Assembly: GCA_037043235.1 (NCBI GenBank)
Contig: JAWRVZ010000247.1
Location: 62,001-126,000 of the forward strand
Origin: Rhodeus uyekii
Taxonomy: Eukaryota; Chordata; Actinopteri; Cypriniformes; Acheilognathidae
Reading direction: 5' to 3'
DNA: 64,000 nucleotides
Both the position numbers and the translations under genes were made by a program. Shown one piece after another: positions 54,729 through 64,000 of this stretch. Position 1 is the first letter of the stretch, and each line of letters opens with the position of its first letter. Below the pieces are notes generated by a model that ran no database searches, was not told where the DNA came from, and saw only the letters and a program-made list of their open reading frames with translations.

Positions 54729-57700
54729 CTTATCAGCACCTTGTGCAACAAAGAGGCTGCGGCACACTTCTCTATTCTTCTCAATTACATGGATTAACTG
54801 GTAAAGCTGTAACCCTTCACGAAGCATGAGGGTTCTACGAGCAGCAGCATGCATTATAATCACTCTGCACAGAGATAAAACAAGTGTCTAATTGTTTTTT
54901 TCTGTAAAAGATGCATTTAAACAAAAACAATATTGCACAGAGTGAAACCTTGCTATATTTTCCTTGTTGTCCTCGTTAATAGGCCCCGTGTAGCCACAGT
55001 TGACGATCTGGTCACTATAAGATGACAAATCTGATGTCTCTTCAATCTAAAAGTAGTAGTGGAAAATCCGTGTATTACACTTATAAACAAAAATAAATAC
55101 ATAGAAAACTTTTTTTTCTATTTCCAATACAATCAGTGGTGAAAACTCTGCATCATAAACATTATCCTTGTTAATGTTTTTAAGGGTTCCATTCAACAAA
55201 AAAAAAAAATTAACACCACTCCTGAAGAAATCTCGGAGTTGGGCCACCCTGTGCAAGGCTAACAGCAAACACCTCCCCTGCAACTCTAAAATGACAATGA
55301 AATACAGTGGAGTTCACTTATCTCAAGTCATGGTTAACTCGCCAATACTGTTATGTCGATGTTTTTGAAGTGGAACCGCCAAACTCCCTATTTGTCTCAG
55401 TATTTTCTTGTTGGTTATGTCGATTCCTTAATGTCGCCGAAATCTAGTATCTGGAGCATAAATGAGAGACAAATTATCCACTTCACATGGGTATTTCGTG
55501 ACTCATGAGTGTACCTCGTTCGCTGAGTTTGTGTTGCAGGTGGAGCGCGCTCACTTCAACGACAGTTCACTCACGTTGATCTGAGGGAAAACACACTGCA
55601 GCTATTCTGTGTTTTTTTTCTTCTAAAAATGTCTTGAGGTGTTAAAGAGAAAACTGGACAATCAATCTCAAAGATGTGGACGATACAGTGTTTCAGTGGT
55701 TGACAAATACACGAGCAACAAACCTTCCCGTCAATTGTCCCTTGCTGATGGAGAAGACGGACGTTCTTGCTGCAAAGAATTTGACTTGACTTTAAAGCAA
55801 ATCCGGGGTGGCTGAATCGTTTCAAAAAGAGGCACAACATTGTCTTCAAAGTGATTTGTGGAGAGAGCGCTGCGGTTAAACAGGAGCAAGTGGATTCGTG
55901 GCTTAATACTCAAATGCGCACAGTTCTGGATGAGACTCGGAACATTTCAGCCGATCGCTTCAAACAAATCGCGGCAACACTGTTGTGTAAAAAAAACACG
56001 AGCATCCTCTTTCTCATGCAATCTAATTTTTCTCATTTACATGTACATCAATAAATTTCCATTTTTCTTTCTTGAGGGTTGTTATCTTTGGGCTCTGACA
56101 GCTGCTGCTTCCACGGTCACTGACAGCTGTGCTGACTAGGCTTTCTTACCCGTCAATCATGCAAGAAAACGTGATTGGCTGTGCTGCCATGAGGGCGGGC
56201 TCTTCTCTTAAAGGGACGAACGCAGAGAGGAGAGACTACTTTTCTTTTTGTGCAGATTCTGACTTGTATTTGTTTTCTTATTGCGTGAATTGCGGATTAT
56301 CTGCATCTGAGGGTTATATGTGGGGAAATCGGTAATATAGTATTTGGATTGTATGTTAATATATGTTGTATGGGTTCTCGCAAAACTGTTATCTCGATGC
56401 TTTTTCCCGACCCCGTCGACATACCCATTCCAAAGTGCTTTTTCTGTAGAAAACAAATACAGTGGAATTCGGTTATGGAATGACATGAGTGAGAATAAAT
56501 GACAACTGACCTAAACAGGCCGTTGTCCAGGTCATTCAGTGAAAAATTAGGCATTTTGCCTTTACCCTCCTCTTCAAACAGTCTTGTCTCTATCCCACCC
56601 ATCAGTTCTACAGGGAAATGTTCTCAATATTTATACATTCATTTACAAGTGTAAAACATTACACACACAGTTTGGTGGTGCAGTGTTTGAAGTATGTTAC
56701 CAAGTACAAAAAAAAAAAACCCTGACCGGTCAGGAATTCCTTCCGCAGAGCACCCGTGTCAACTCCAGCCTCTCCTAGGAAAGTAACCTTTAAAGTGTTA
56801 ACTGGGGAGCTGATTTTTTGTCTTCTCCAAAGTAGTAGACCTCGTTCCACGAGGTTCATTCTGGACACACAGAAGCATGACAACCAATTGAAATGTACAT
56901 ACATGGAATGTACGCATATATTCATGAAACTTGAATTGTGAGATATTCTGAACCTAGTAACTTATGCTTAGTGCATCACATACCTGTTGTCTTGTAGAGC
57001 AGCCATCCTCCAGATGCTAACCTCATTTTTGGGTAGGCGTTGCAAAACAAGCTTGAAACCTAAAATCCATATTTAATTTAAAATTGCAAGAAATAAAGCT
57101 ATTCTATTATCCATGAATAAATATTCTATGCATCACCTCTGAATGAGTCAAATCTTGAATCACAGAGATTTCACTTTCCCAACACAGCCTGCATGAGTTG
57201 CAGCTCCTCAGCTGGTGAAGGGGTAATCTCTGAATTTTTATTTAAAAAGGCATGCTGAAAACACAAAAGGCTTCCAACATTTACTCAACATGGCCTGTTT
57301 GTTACAGCTGGGTATACGCCTTTTGGCCCCACGCTTGAAGAATCCTGGGAAAGACCTGCAAAAGATGAAGAAAAAAAAAAAAGTAACTGAACATAGAAAT
57401 ACAACCAGTACTGTTTATCAGGAACTCAGTGGACCTCTTATTTATCTCTCACTACTACTAAAAAGTATGTGAGAGAGAGTGTGTGTAAGTGATAATGTCT
57501 GTGTCTGACTGCTTAAGCTACTCTAATGGAAGTCGTTTTAAATAAAAGGATCTGATCAATGAGAGCATGTGAATACATTATTGCAAACAGCAAGTATCAT
57601 TGTTTTCAGTCATGATTGCAAACTGAAACCTGGCCATTTCTTGGTCCACTGCTCAGTCCCGCGCTCTGCCCCTGACTCTGCCTCGTGCTGGTTTTACCCA

Positions 57701-58001
57701 GCGAACGGTTCAGCACCTCTACGATGTTACGTAAAGCTGAGGCAGCATCTGCTGCTCCAACATTTGAGCCTTGCTGCAGAATAAACATCAGCCTGAGATC
57801 TTTTCTAAAAATACATGTAACATTCTTGAATAGTGCATATGCTGGGTTATAATACAAACGTTGTGGGGAAAAGAGCAAAGTACTCAAAACACATAAGTAA
57901 TAATACTTATGCATGACAAAAAATGCCTAACTTACCTCAAGCTGCCTCGAATGTCCTAACGAGGAGGATGCTGAGGCCTCGTGCTGATCCTGTTGACTCA
58001 T
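54729..58001 (-). pseudogene. G2E3-like HECT E3 ubiquitin-ligase gene of a fish multi-copy family
   Basis: Minus strand. Exon 1 57936-58001 (ATG, 22 codons, MSQQDQHEASASSSLGHSRQ, donor GTAAGT). Exon 2 57630-57773 in phase (QGSNVGAADAASALRNIVEV). Then ~57150-57355 (FFKRGAKRRIP, later TPSPAEELQLMQAVLGK), 56984-57059 (PKMRLASGGWLLYKTTG) and 56727-56860, where the HECT domain starts (SSPVNTLKVTFLGEAGVDTG). 56511-56607 (GGIETRLFEEEGKGKMPNFS), 54949-55046 (DLSSYSDQIVNCGYTGPINE) and 54729-54864 (RTLMLREGLQLYQLIHVIEK) follow. All have GT/AG borders. HECT ligases pass ubiquitin from a catalytic Cys near the C-terminus; that end is not found here. In-frame stops around 57210-57260 and missing exons suggest a pseudogene or a diverged copy. 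Expression is possible given its promoter. Confidence 0.6.
55305..56440 (+). mobile_element. Tigger/pogo-type transposon in the HECT gene intron
   Basis: The left terminus CAGTGGAGTTCACTTATCTC follows TA. Inner plus-strand sequence at 55795-55915 encodes NPGWLNRFKKRHNIVFKVIC and then VDSWLN in frame. This is the CENP-B/Tc5-type helix-turn-helix that Tigger transposases use to bind DNA. The catalytic domain is absent and the right terminus is lost. A second CAGTGGAATTC at ~56460 lies in the same orientation, so it is not the partner end. Confidence 0.7.
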
Positions 58002-58084
58002 CTCGTGTGTATAACCGCAGATCCAGATATATCATGTGTATTCATCTACCAAAATTTGCGCTACTGAAGCATCAACCACTTCCG

Positions 58085-58150
58085 GTTCAAGGAGCCAATC
58101 CAACTGTCACTAGCCAATGAGAGCGAACCTTGTTAAGCCCCGCCCACATG
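58085..58150 (-). promoter_or_regulatory. Promoter elements upstream of the HECT gene
   Basis: On the minus strand GGGCGGGGC (GC box, ~58137) and ATTGG (inverted CCAAT box, ~58115) lie 110-140 bases upstream of the proposed ATG at 58001. They fit a TATA-less housekeeping-type promoter. Confidence 0.5.
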
Positions 58151-58401
58151 TTAGTTTTGAGTGAGAAAGACGAATGTAAATTTGAGAATCGTAAACAAAC
58201 TTCGAAAGCGAACACAAACTCTGGCAGCGCATGCATAAACCACAGTCAGCGAAACCGTCGGAAATAAAAGCAGCAGCAAGTTGTGGCCCAGATCTGGGCA
58301 GACACTATGCTGCTGTTTGTGTTTGTAACGTTACAACACCTTGTGAACATCCAGATGAGCCTTATTTGAAACCGAAACAAACACATGCAAAGCTGTACAA
58401 A

Positions 58402-58407
58402 TTTATT
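58402..58407 (-). terminator. Polyadenylation signal of the F-type lectin gene
   Basis: AATAAA on the minus strand, about 90 bases beyond the proposed stop codon. Confidence 0.55.
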
Positions 58408-58498
58408 TGTGTATAAGAAACAGTCACAGCTCAGAAAACAGTAGTTTGGTATTTTGCTTATTGGATCAGAGGACTGTTGTTACTTCATCTCATTCCAC

Positions 58499-60161
58499 TT
58501 AATCTGGCAACAAAAGCAGAAAAAAGGCAAATGCACTTAGTATAAACAGTAAAGATGTTTTTCATGTGCATCTCTAAAAAAAAAAAAAAAAAAAAAAAAA
58601 ACTACCTGCAAACACCTCAACCTCACACAGTGTGAGAAACCCAATGCTCCCAGGTTTATAAAGGTTGACATAGCGCCCCTCAACTGGATTAAATGCAAAT
58701 GTTTTTGTAGCTCCAGCTGGGATGTTGTCAACAGTTGCAGCTCTGTGAAGAGACAGCAACAGAGGGTTTAAAATTAGTGATTTGTCTTATTTACTCAATT
58801 TCTAAACATTCTTGCAACTATTAAAAGAGGCAATACTTACAGAACATTTTTGTTGCCATTATTTTCCAGGCTGTCTCCGATACGGATCTCAACACCATCT
58901 ATTCTCTCTGCACAACAATCTCCACGATTAGTGATGCTAACACTGATTATCTTCAACACATCCAACAAGTCAACTCTCCACCAGGGGTTTATTTCCCGAT
59001 TAGTATGAGTACATGACCCAAGCCTGAAAATTGGATTCTTGTTGCCATCGACAGCCTTTTGAGCTCCTGATGATTCATATGTGGAAGACTGGACAGCTTT
59101 GCCACCAAGTGCAAGATTCCCTGTTTTACAATGAATAAACTTTTCCTCATTTTAATGTGATGAAGTATGATTCCAGTATAAATGATCAAAACACTTTATT
59201 TTGCAATATCTGTCTTGACATGCATTATCCCTTATTGGTTACCAAATGAATAAAGAACACTTACTTGGAACACAAAAGTATAGTGGTGCGTCTGTTAACA
59301 AAACCAACACACATTAATAAATATATAAATAGTTGCATTACAGTCATCTCCCTGTCTGTCTCTTACCTGCAAACACCTCAACTTCACACAGTGTGAGACT
59401 CTCGATGCACCCAGGAATATTAAGGTTGACATAGCGCCCCTCAACAGGATTAAATGCAAATGATTTCATAGCTCCAGCTGGGATGTTGTCAACAGTTGCA
59501 GCTCTGTGAAGAGACACCGTTTATACAGGTACAGATTTAAAATTTACTCAATTTCTAACCATTCTTGCAACTATTAAAAGAGAGGCAATACTTACAGAAC
59601 ATTATTGTTGCCATTATTTTCCAGGCTGTTGCCGATACGGATCTGAACACCATTTATTCTCTCTGCACAACAATCTCCACGATTAGTGATGCTAACCCTG
59701 ATTATCTTGAAGACATGGAACAAGTCAACTCTCCACCAGGGGTTCTTTTCCTCATTAGTTGCACTACATGACCCAATACTGAAAATTGGATTCCTGTTGT
59801 CATCGATAGCCTTTTGAGCTCCTGACGATTCATATGTGGAAGACTGGACAGCTTTGCCACCAAGTGCAAGATTCCCTGTTTTACAATAAACCAATTTTCT
59901 CTTTTCAATGTGAAGTATAAATAATTCATTACATTTATATAGCGCTTTATCAAAGACTCTCAAAGTCGCTTTTACACGGTCGGGGAATCTCCTCAACCGC
60001 CACTAGAGTGCAGCATCCACCAGCCATCTTGCGGCAGAACGCTCACCACACACCAGCTTTATTTGGTGGAGAGGAGACAGAGTGATGAAGCCAATCAGAG
60101 AATGGGGATGTTAGGAAGCCATGGACAAATTTGGCATTGGGATTTAATGACCACAGAGAGT

Positions 60162-60194
<33 letters not shown>

Positions 60195-60730
60195 TGTGCT
60201 TGTTTCAGTACAGTGTCCCCGTCACTATACTGGGGTGGTAGGACCCACATCGACCAGAGGGTGAGCACCCCCTGCTGGCCTCCTAACAGCTCTTCCAGCA
60301 GCAATCAAGTCTGTCTCCCATCCAGGAAATAACCACACACAACCCTGCTTAGCTTTTGTGAGCAACCAGTCGCAGGCAACAGGGTGACATTGCTGCAGAC
60401 AATGTATAAATTATTAAAATACTGTATTTTGCAAATGTTCATTGAGATTATTATATACGCATTACTGACAGTCAAATGAATAAAAACACTTACTTGGACC
60501 ACAAATGAATGGAACTGCTTCTACTGTTAATAAAACGGATACACATTAATGAATGTATAAAGAATTGCATCAGTCTTCTCTCTGTCTCTCTCTTACATGC
60601 AAACACCTGGACTTCACACAGAGTAAGGGTTTTTTCATTCCCAGGTAGAAAAATGTAGACATATAGGCCATTAACAGGATCAAATGAAAATGTTTGTGTG
60701 CCATTAAAAGCAGTGAGAATAGTTGCAACC
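58499..60730 (-). CDS. Tandem-domain F-type lectin (fucolectin-like), 3' part of gene
   Basis: Minus strand; the 5' part lies beyond or within the repeats to the right. Exons: 60597-60730 (second half of a domain), linker 60494-60523, 59596-59875 plus 59367-59503 (complete domain), linker 59265-59291, 58841-59120 plus 58606-58742 (complete domain), and a terminal exon ending at stop 58499-58501. All borders are GT/AG, and the two complete domains share identical exon lengths (280 and 137 bp). Each has GNLALGGKAVQSSTYESSGA, NPWWRVDL and NRGDCC, then DNIPAGA and LTLCEVEVFA. The last domain fits the fucose-binding motif HX26RXDX4R; the middle one has Ala in place of His. F-type lectins are usually secreted and bind fucosylated glycans in fish defence. 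No signal peptide is visible because the start is missing. The middle domain holds no stop, so the gene may be active. Confidence 0.8.
58841..59120 (-). CDS. F-type lectin last domain, first exon
   Basis: The 280-bp exon codes for the N-terminal two-thirds of the domain, with GSCTHTN supplying the motif His and NRGDCCAER supplying both Arg and the vicinal Cys pair. Acceptor TTGTAAAACAG, donor GTAAGTATT. Its partner exon is 58606-58742. Confidence 0.8.
59596..59875 (-). CDS. F-type lectin middle domain, first exon
   Basis: Same 280-bp length and borders as 58841-59120. GSCSATN replaces GSCTHTN, removing the His of the fucose motif, while NRGDCCAER is kept. Its partner exon is 59367-59503. A LINE fragment lies in the intron before it (59920-60400). 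Confidence 0.8.
59920..60400 (-). mobile_element. LINE 3'-tail fragment in a lectin intron
   Basis: The reverse complement carries the conserved fish LINE tail ending AAAGCGCTATATAAATGTAA. Upstream (plus sense) are blocks such as ACCACAGAGAGTCAGGACCT, CACCCCCTGCTGGCCTCC and GTCTCCCATCCAGG. The style is Rex1/L2-like, but the clade is not certain. It is inserted between the linker exon and the middle domain, outside coding sequence. Confidence 0.65.
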
Positions 60731-60910
60731 CTGCAAATACATAGAGAACAGTTTTAAAACGAAAATCAGAGGCATTGCAACACACACACCTAACAAATTC
60801 AATTATACTATTCCGAAATCCAATTGGTTTTTTAATAGCACTCTTCACAATACAAGCCGTTCATGTTTTATATTTCATTATGAGAAACAACTGTCCAAAC
60901 ACAATCTGAA

Positions 60911-62874
60911 ATATAGCTGCAAGCAGCAATGACCGGGGTTCAAACGTTGCAAGACCATCTGAGCTGTCAAGACGGTTTGTGGTCAATCTGACTAGTTCTC
61001 CTAATGTGCACAGTACTGTGAAGTTTATGCTTTGTGCAAACAATGTATAGACATCTTACAAAAATGTTCAGTTATTAGAAGATCAAATGATATTAATATT
61101 GTGAACTGAACATCTGAACTGTTATGTTGGTTTATGTCATTCTATGTCAATCTGACTTGTTCTCCACATAAACACAGCTTTAAGAAGTGTCTAGTTTGTG
61201 TAAATGATATAGACATGTTACACATTTTTTCAGAATGGGAATATCTATCAAATGATATTAATATAGTGTGGATATGTTTAACACCACACATCATATCATC
61301 TGAACTGTTATGTCAGTCTATGTCAATCTGACTTGTTCTCTGTCAGCCTGACGGTGCCTCTTGTGGACAAAAGTAGTATTACAGCTTTTCTAAGATTTTA
61401 AAATATAGATCGTTTATTATTTATTGTGAGCCCTATGAGCATCAGAAATACATGAGACCTGACACATTTCTTCAAAATGACTTGTTCTTAACTTATTCAC
61501 AGTTCTGTGACGTTTCTCTTGTGGACAAAAGTAGTATTACAGCTTTTCTAAGATTTTAAAATATAGAGTGTTTATAATTTATTGTGAGCCGTACGAGCAT
61601 CAGAAATACATGAAACCTCACAAGTTTCTTCATAATGTCTTGTTCTTAACATTTACAAAGTTTTGTGAAGTTTCTTGTTTTTGGACAAGATATATAGACA
61701 TTTTAATCACAATAGGCCAAATCAGAAATATATGAAAAATTGTATCTGCTGAACGGTTTCACTAATCGAAAATCCTTTGACAACTTTTTGCCTTGAGTGT
61801 CCCTAGATGATGCGTGTGAATTTTCAAGCCAGTGAGATTGACGGGCTATGACGAGTTCGAAAAATTTGAAATTTCAAAAATCTCCAATATTTCGCAAACA
61901 ATTTGATTGACAGCAGTGCTCCTTGAGGCAAAGTTGATCAGTATGAGGAGATCTATCAGATGATATCAATATTTTGTGGATGCGTGAAACACCACGTGAG
62001 TAGAGACGCAAAAAACTCGTTAGCGCCAACTAGTGACCGATTTTCTTCAAAATTCTGACAGACCACTAAGGCTCTGAGTCAAACTCGCCCATCGAGTTTC
62101 GTTCCGATCAACCTTCGGTAAGCTAGTCTAATTGATGCTCAAAGTTCATTGGCCGATGACGGTCATGTTTTTTGAGATACACCAATGTCCTCATAGACCA
62201 TGATGGACCCTTGGACAAAGACCGTGCATGACAAGTCTCAGGTCAATTGGACTAACATGTGACCCTGTACAGGTGATTGAGTGTTTTTTTCGCAATATAG
62301 CGCCACCAAGTGGTCAATCATCGCAGTTTTTTTGGTGTGACCACAAATTGAGCTTATACATGACTATGTGAAGTTTGGTGAGATTATCTCTTTGCGTTCC
62401 AGAGCTATTACGATTTTAGCAAAAGTGTCTCCGCCTTATGCGAACGTTTTATTGTCTTGTTGCAAGCGTGAATCACCGATCAAAATTCCTTTGACAACTT
62501 TTGGTCATGAGAGTCTCTAGATGATGCGTGTGAAATTTTGCGTGATTTGGACAAACGGCCTATGAGGAGTTTGAAAAAAGTTTTTTTCAGAAAATTCAAA
62601 ATGGCGGAAAATTTTTATAGGCGGAAATGAAATCGGAGATATACATTTTCTAAGTCTTGAGCCAAGGATTCCAGAGATATAAGACACTTGAGTGTACGAC
62701 AAACGGTTTACGAGTTACGAGCGTGTACGCGTTTGTAGTCGCTGTAGCGCCACCTATTGCCCGATTTGCGTCATATTTTGATACGTTCTCCCCAAATTGA
62801 GACCTACCATCTGACCAACTTTCAAGTCTCTAGACCTTACGGTTTGGTCTGCACGAGACGCATTACGGCAGAAG

Positions 62875-62903
<29 letters not shown>
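60911..62903. repeat. ~2-kb non-coding interspersed repeat, copy 1
   Basis: Starts ATATAGCTGCAAGCAGCAAT and ends in CGGCAGAAGAATAATAATAA. Internal direct repeats include GACAAAAGTAGTATTACAGC (61365, 61525). No coding frame. The end style (…GAAGAATAATAA) matches the repeat inserted in the retrovirus near 42020. Confidence 0.8.
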
Positions 62904-62906
<3 letters not shown>

Positions 62907-64000
62907 TAGCTGCAAGCAGCAATGACCGGGGTTCAAACGTAGCAGGACCATCTGAGCTGTCATGACGGTTTGTGGTCAATCTGACTAGTTCTCCTAATGT
63001 GCACAGTTCTGTGAAGTTTCTACTTTGTGTAAACAATGTATAGACATCTTTCAAAGATGTTCAGAATGAGAAGATCAAATGATATTGACATTGTGAACTG
63101 AACATATGAACTATTATGTCGGTCTATGTCAATCTGACTTGTTGTCCACATAAACAGAGCTTTATGAAGTTTCTAGTTTGTGTAAATGATATATAGACGT
63201 TACAAAAAAATTTCAGCATGGGAAGATCTATCAAATGATAACAATGTGGATATGTTTAACACTACACGTCATATCATTTGAACTGTTATGACCTTTTTTT
63301 GTCAATCTGACTAGTTTTCCTAATGAGCACAGTTCTGTGAAGTTTCTACTCTGTGCAAACAATGTATAGACATATTTCAAAGATGTTCAGACTGAGAAGA
63401 TTAAATGATATTAATATTGTGAACTGAACATCTGAACTGTTCTGTCGGTTTATGTCAGTCTATGTCAATCTGACTTGTTCTCCACATAAAAAGATTTTCT
63501 AGCCTGATGGTGCCTCTTGTGGACAAAAGTAGTATTACAGCTTTTCTAAGATTTTAAAATGTAGATCGTTTGTAATTTATTGTGAGCCCTATGAGCATCA
63601 GAAATACATGAGACCTGACACATTTCTTCAAAATGACTTGTTCTTAACATGTTCACAGATCTGTGACGTTTCTCTTGTGGACAAAACTAGTATTACAGCT
63701 TTTCTAAGATTTTAAAATGTAGATGGTTTATAATTTATTGTGAGCTGTACGAGCATCCGAAATACATGAAACCTCACAAGTTTCTTCATAATGTCTGGTT
63801 CTTAACATTTACACAGTTTTGTGAAGTTTCTTGTTTTTGGACAAGATATATAGACATTTTAATCACAATAGGCCAAATCAGAAATATATGAAAAATTGTA
63901 TCTGCTGAACGGTTTAACTAATCGAAAATCCTTTGACAACTTTTTGCCTTGAGTGTCCCTAGATGATGCATGTGAATTTTCAAGACAGTGAGATTGACGG
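62904..64000. repeat. ~2-kb non-coding repeat, copy 2 (runs off the window)
   Basis: Begins with the same 20 bases immediately after the AAT tail of copy 1 and follows it collinearly. An extra ~160 bases come from an internal duplication (63000-63260 and 63300-63500 are similar). Truncated by the window edge. Confidence 0.8.

Noticed and set aside
56455..56480. Right terminus of the Tigger element
   Set aside because: The CAGTGGAATTC there is in the same orientation as the left end, not inverted, so it cannot be the partner terminus.

Overview
The window is vertebrate nuclear DNA from a teleost fish, most likely a cyprinid or close relative. The support is a cysteinyl-leukotriene-receptor gene, F-type lectin exons, a fish-type G2E3-like HECT gene, L2-type LINEs with fish-type 3' tails, Tc1, Harbinger, hAT and Tigger transposons, a DIRS-type element, tRNA-derived SINEs and a decayed endogenous retrovirus. 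There is no bacterial gene content. Most long open frames are artefacts of minisatellites whose period keeps both strands open.

Layout. 1-12 kb: LTR-type elements with a Pro/Ser-rich gag-like frame on the minus strand. One is complete (5857-8654, direct LTRs, 5-bp target duplication) and carries large coding minisatellites. 14-21 kb: DNA transposons, namely two Tc1 copies, two small hAT MITEs (one holding a tRNA-Ser-like sequence) and a long fold-back element. 21.4-23.4 kb: a Tc1-like remnant whose 3' coding end has been amplified into a 61-bp minisatellite. 23.7-24.8 kb: the one clearly intact coding exon in the window, cysltr1. 27.8-28.4 kb: a 17-bp minisatellite. 28.5-32.8 kb: Tc1 and Harbinger remnants and a LINE 3' tail.

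32.8-48.5 kb is a nest. One L2-like LINE has been split by a DIRS-type element (34.5-37.1 kb), a SINE (37.3 kb) and a retrovirus (38.26-47.05 kb, 4-bp target duplication GATG). The retroviral env region carries an immunoglobulin V-like domain of the pIgR/CD300 type ahead of the transmembrane-subunit remnant.

48.5-52.7 kb (minus) is a broken gene for a Polinton/Maverick-type family-B DNA polymerase. It has spliced-looking 5' exons and a TATA box. 54.7-58.0 kb (minus) is a G2E3-like HECT ubiquitin-ligase gene or pseudogene with a Tigger insertion in an intron. 58.4-60.7 kb (minus) holds the 3' exons of a tandem F-type lectin gene that runs past the repeats at the right edge. 60.9-64 kb holds two head-to-tail copies of a roughly 2-kb non-coding repeat.

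The candidate host genes are cysltr1 (lipid-mediator receptor), the F-type lectin (glycan recognition) and the HECT family gene. They do not form an obvious pathway. The rest of the window is dominated by mobile DNA. All calls come from reading the sequence; no database search was run.
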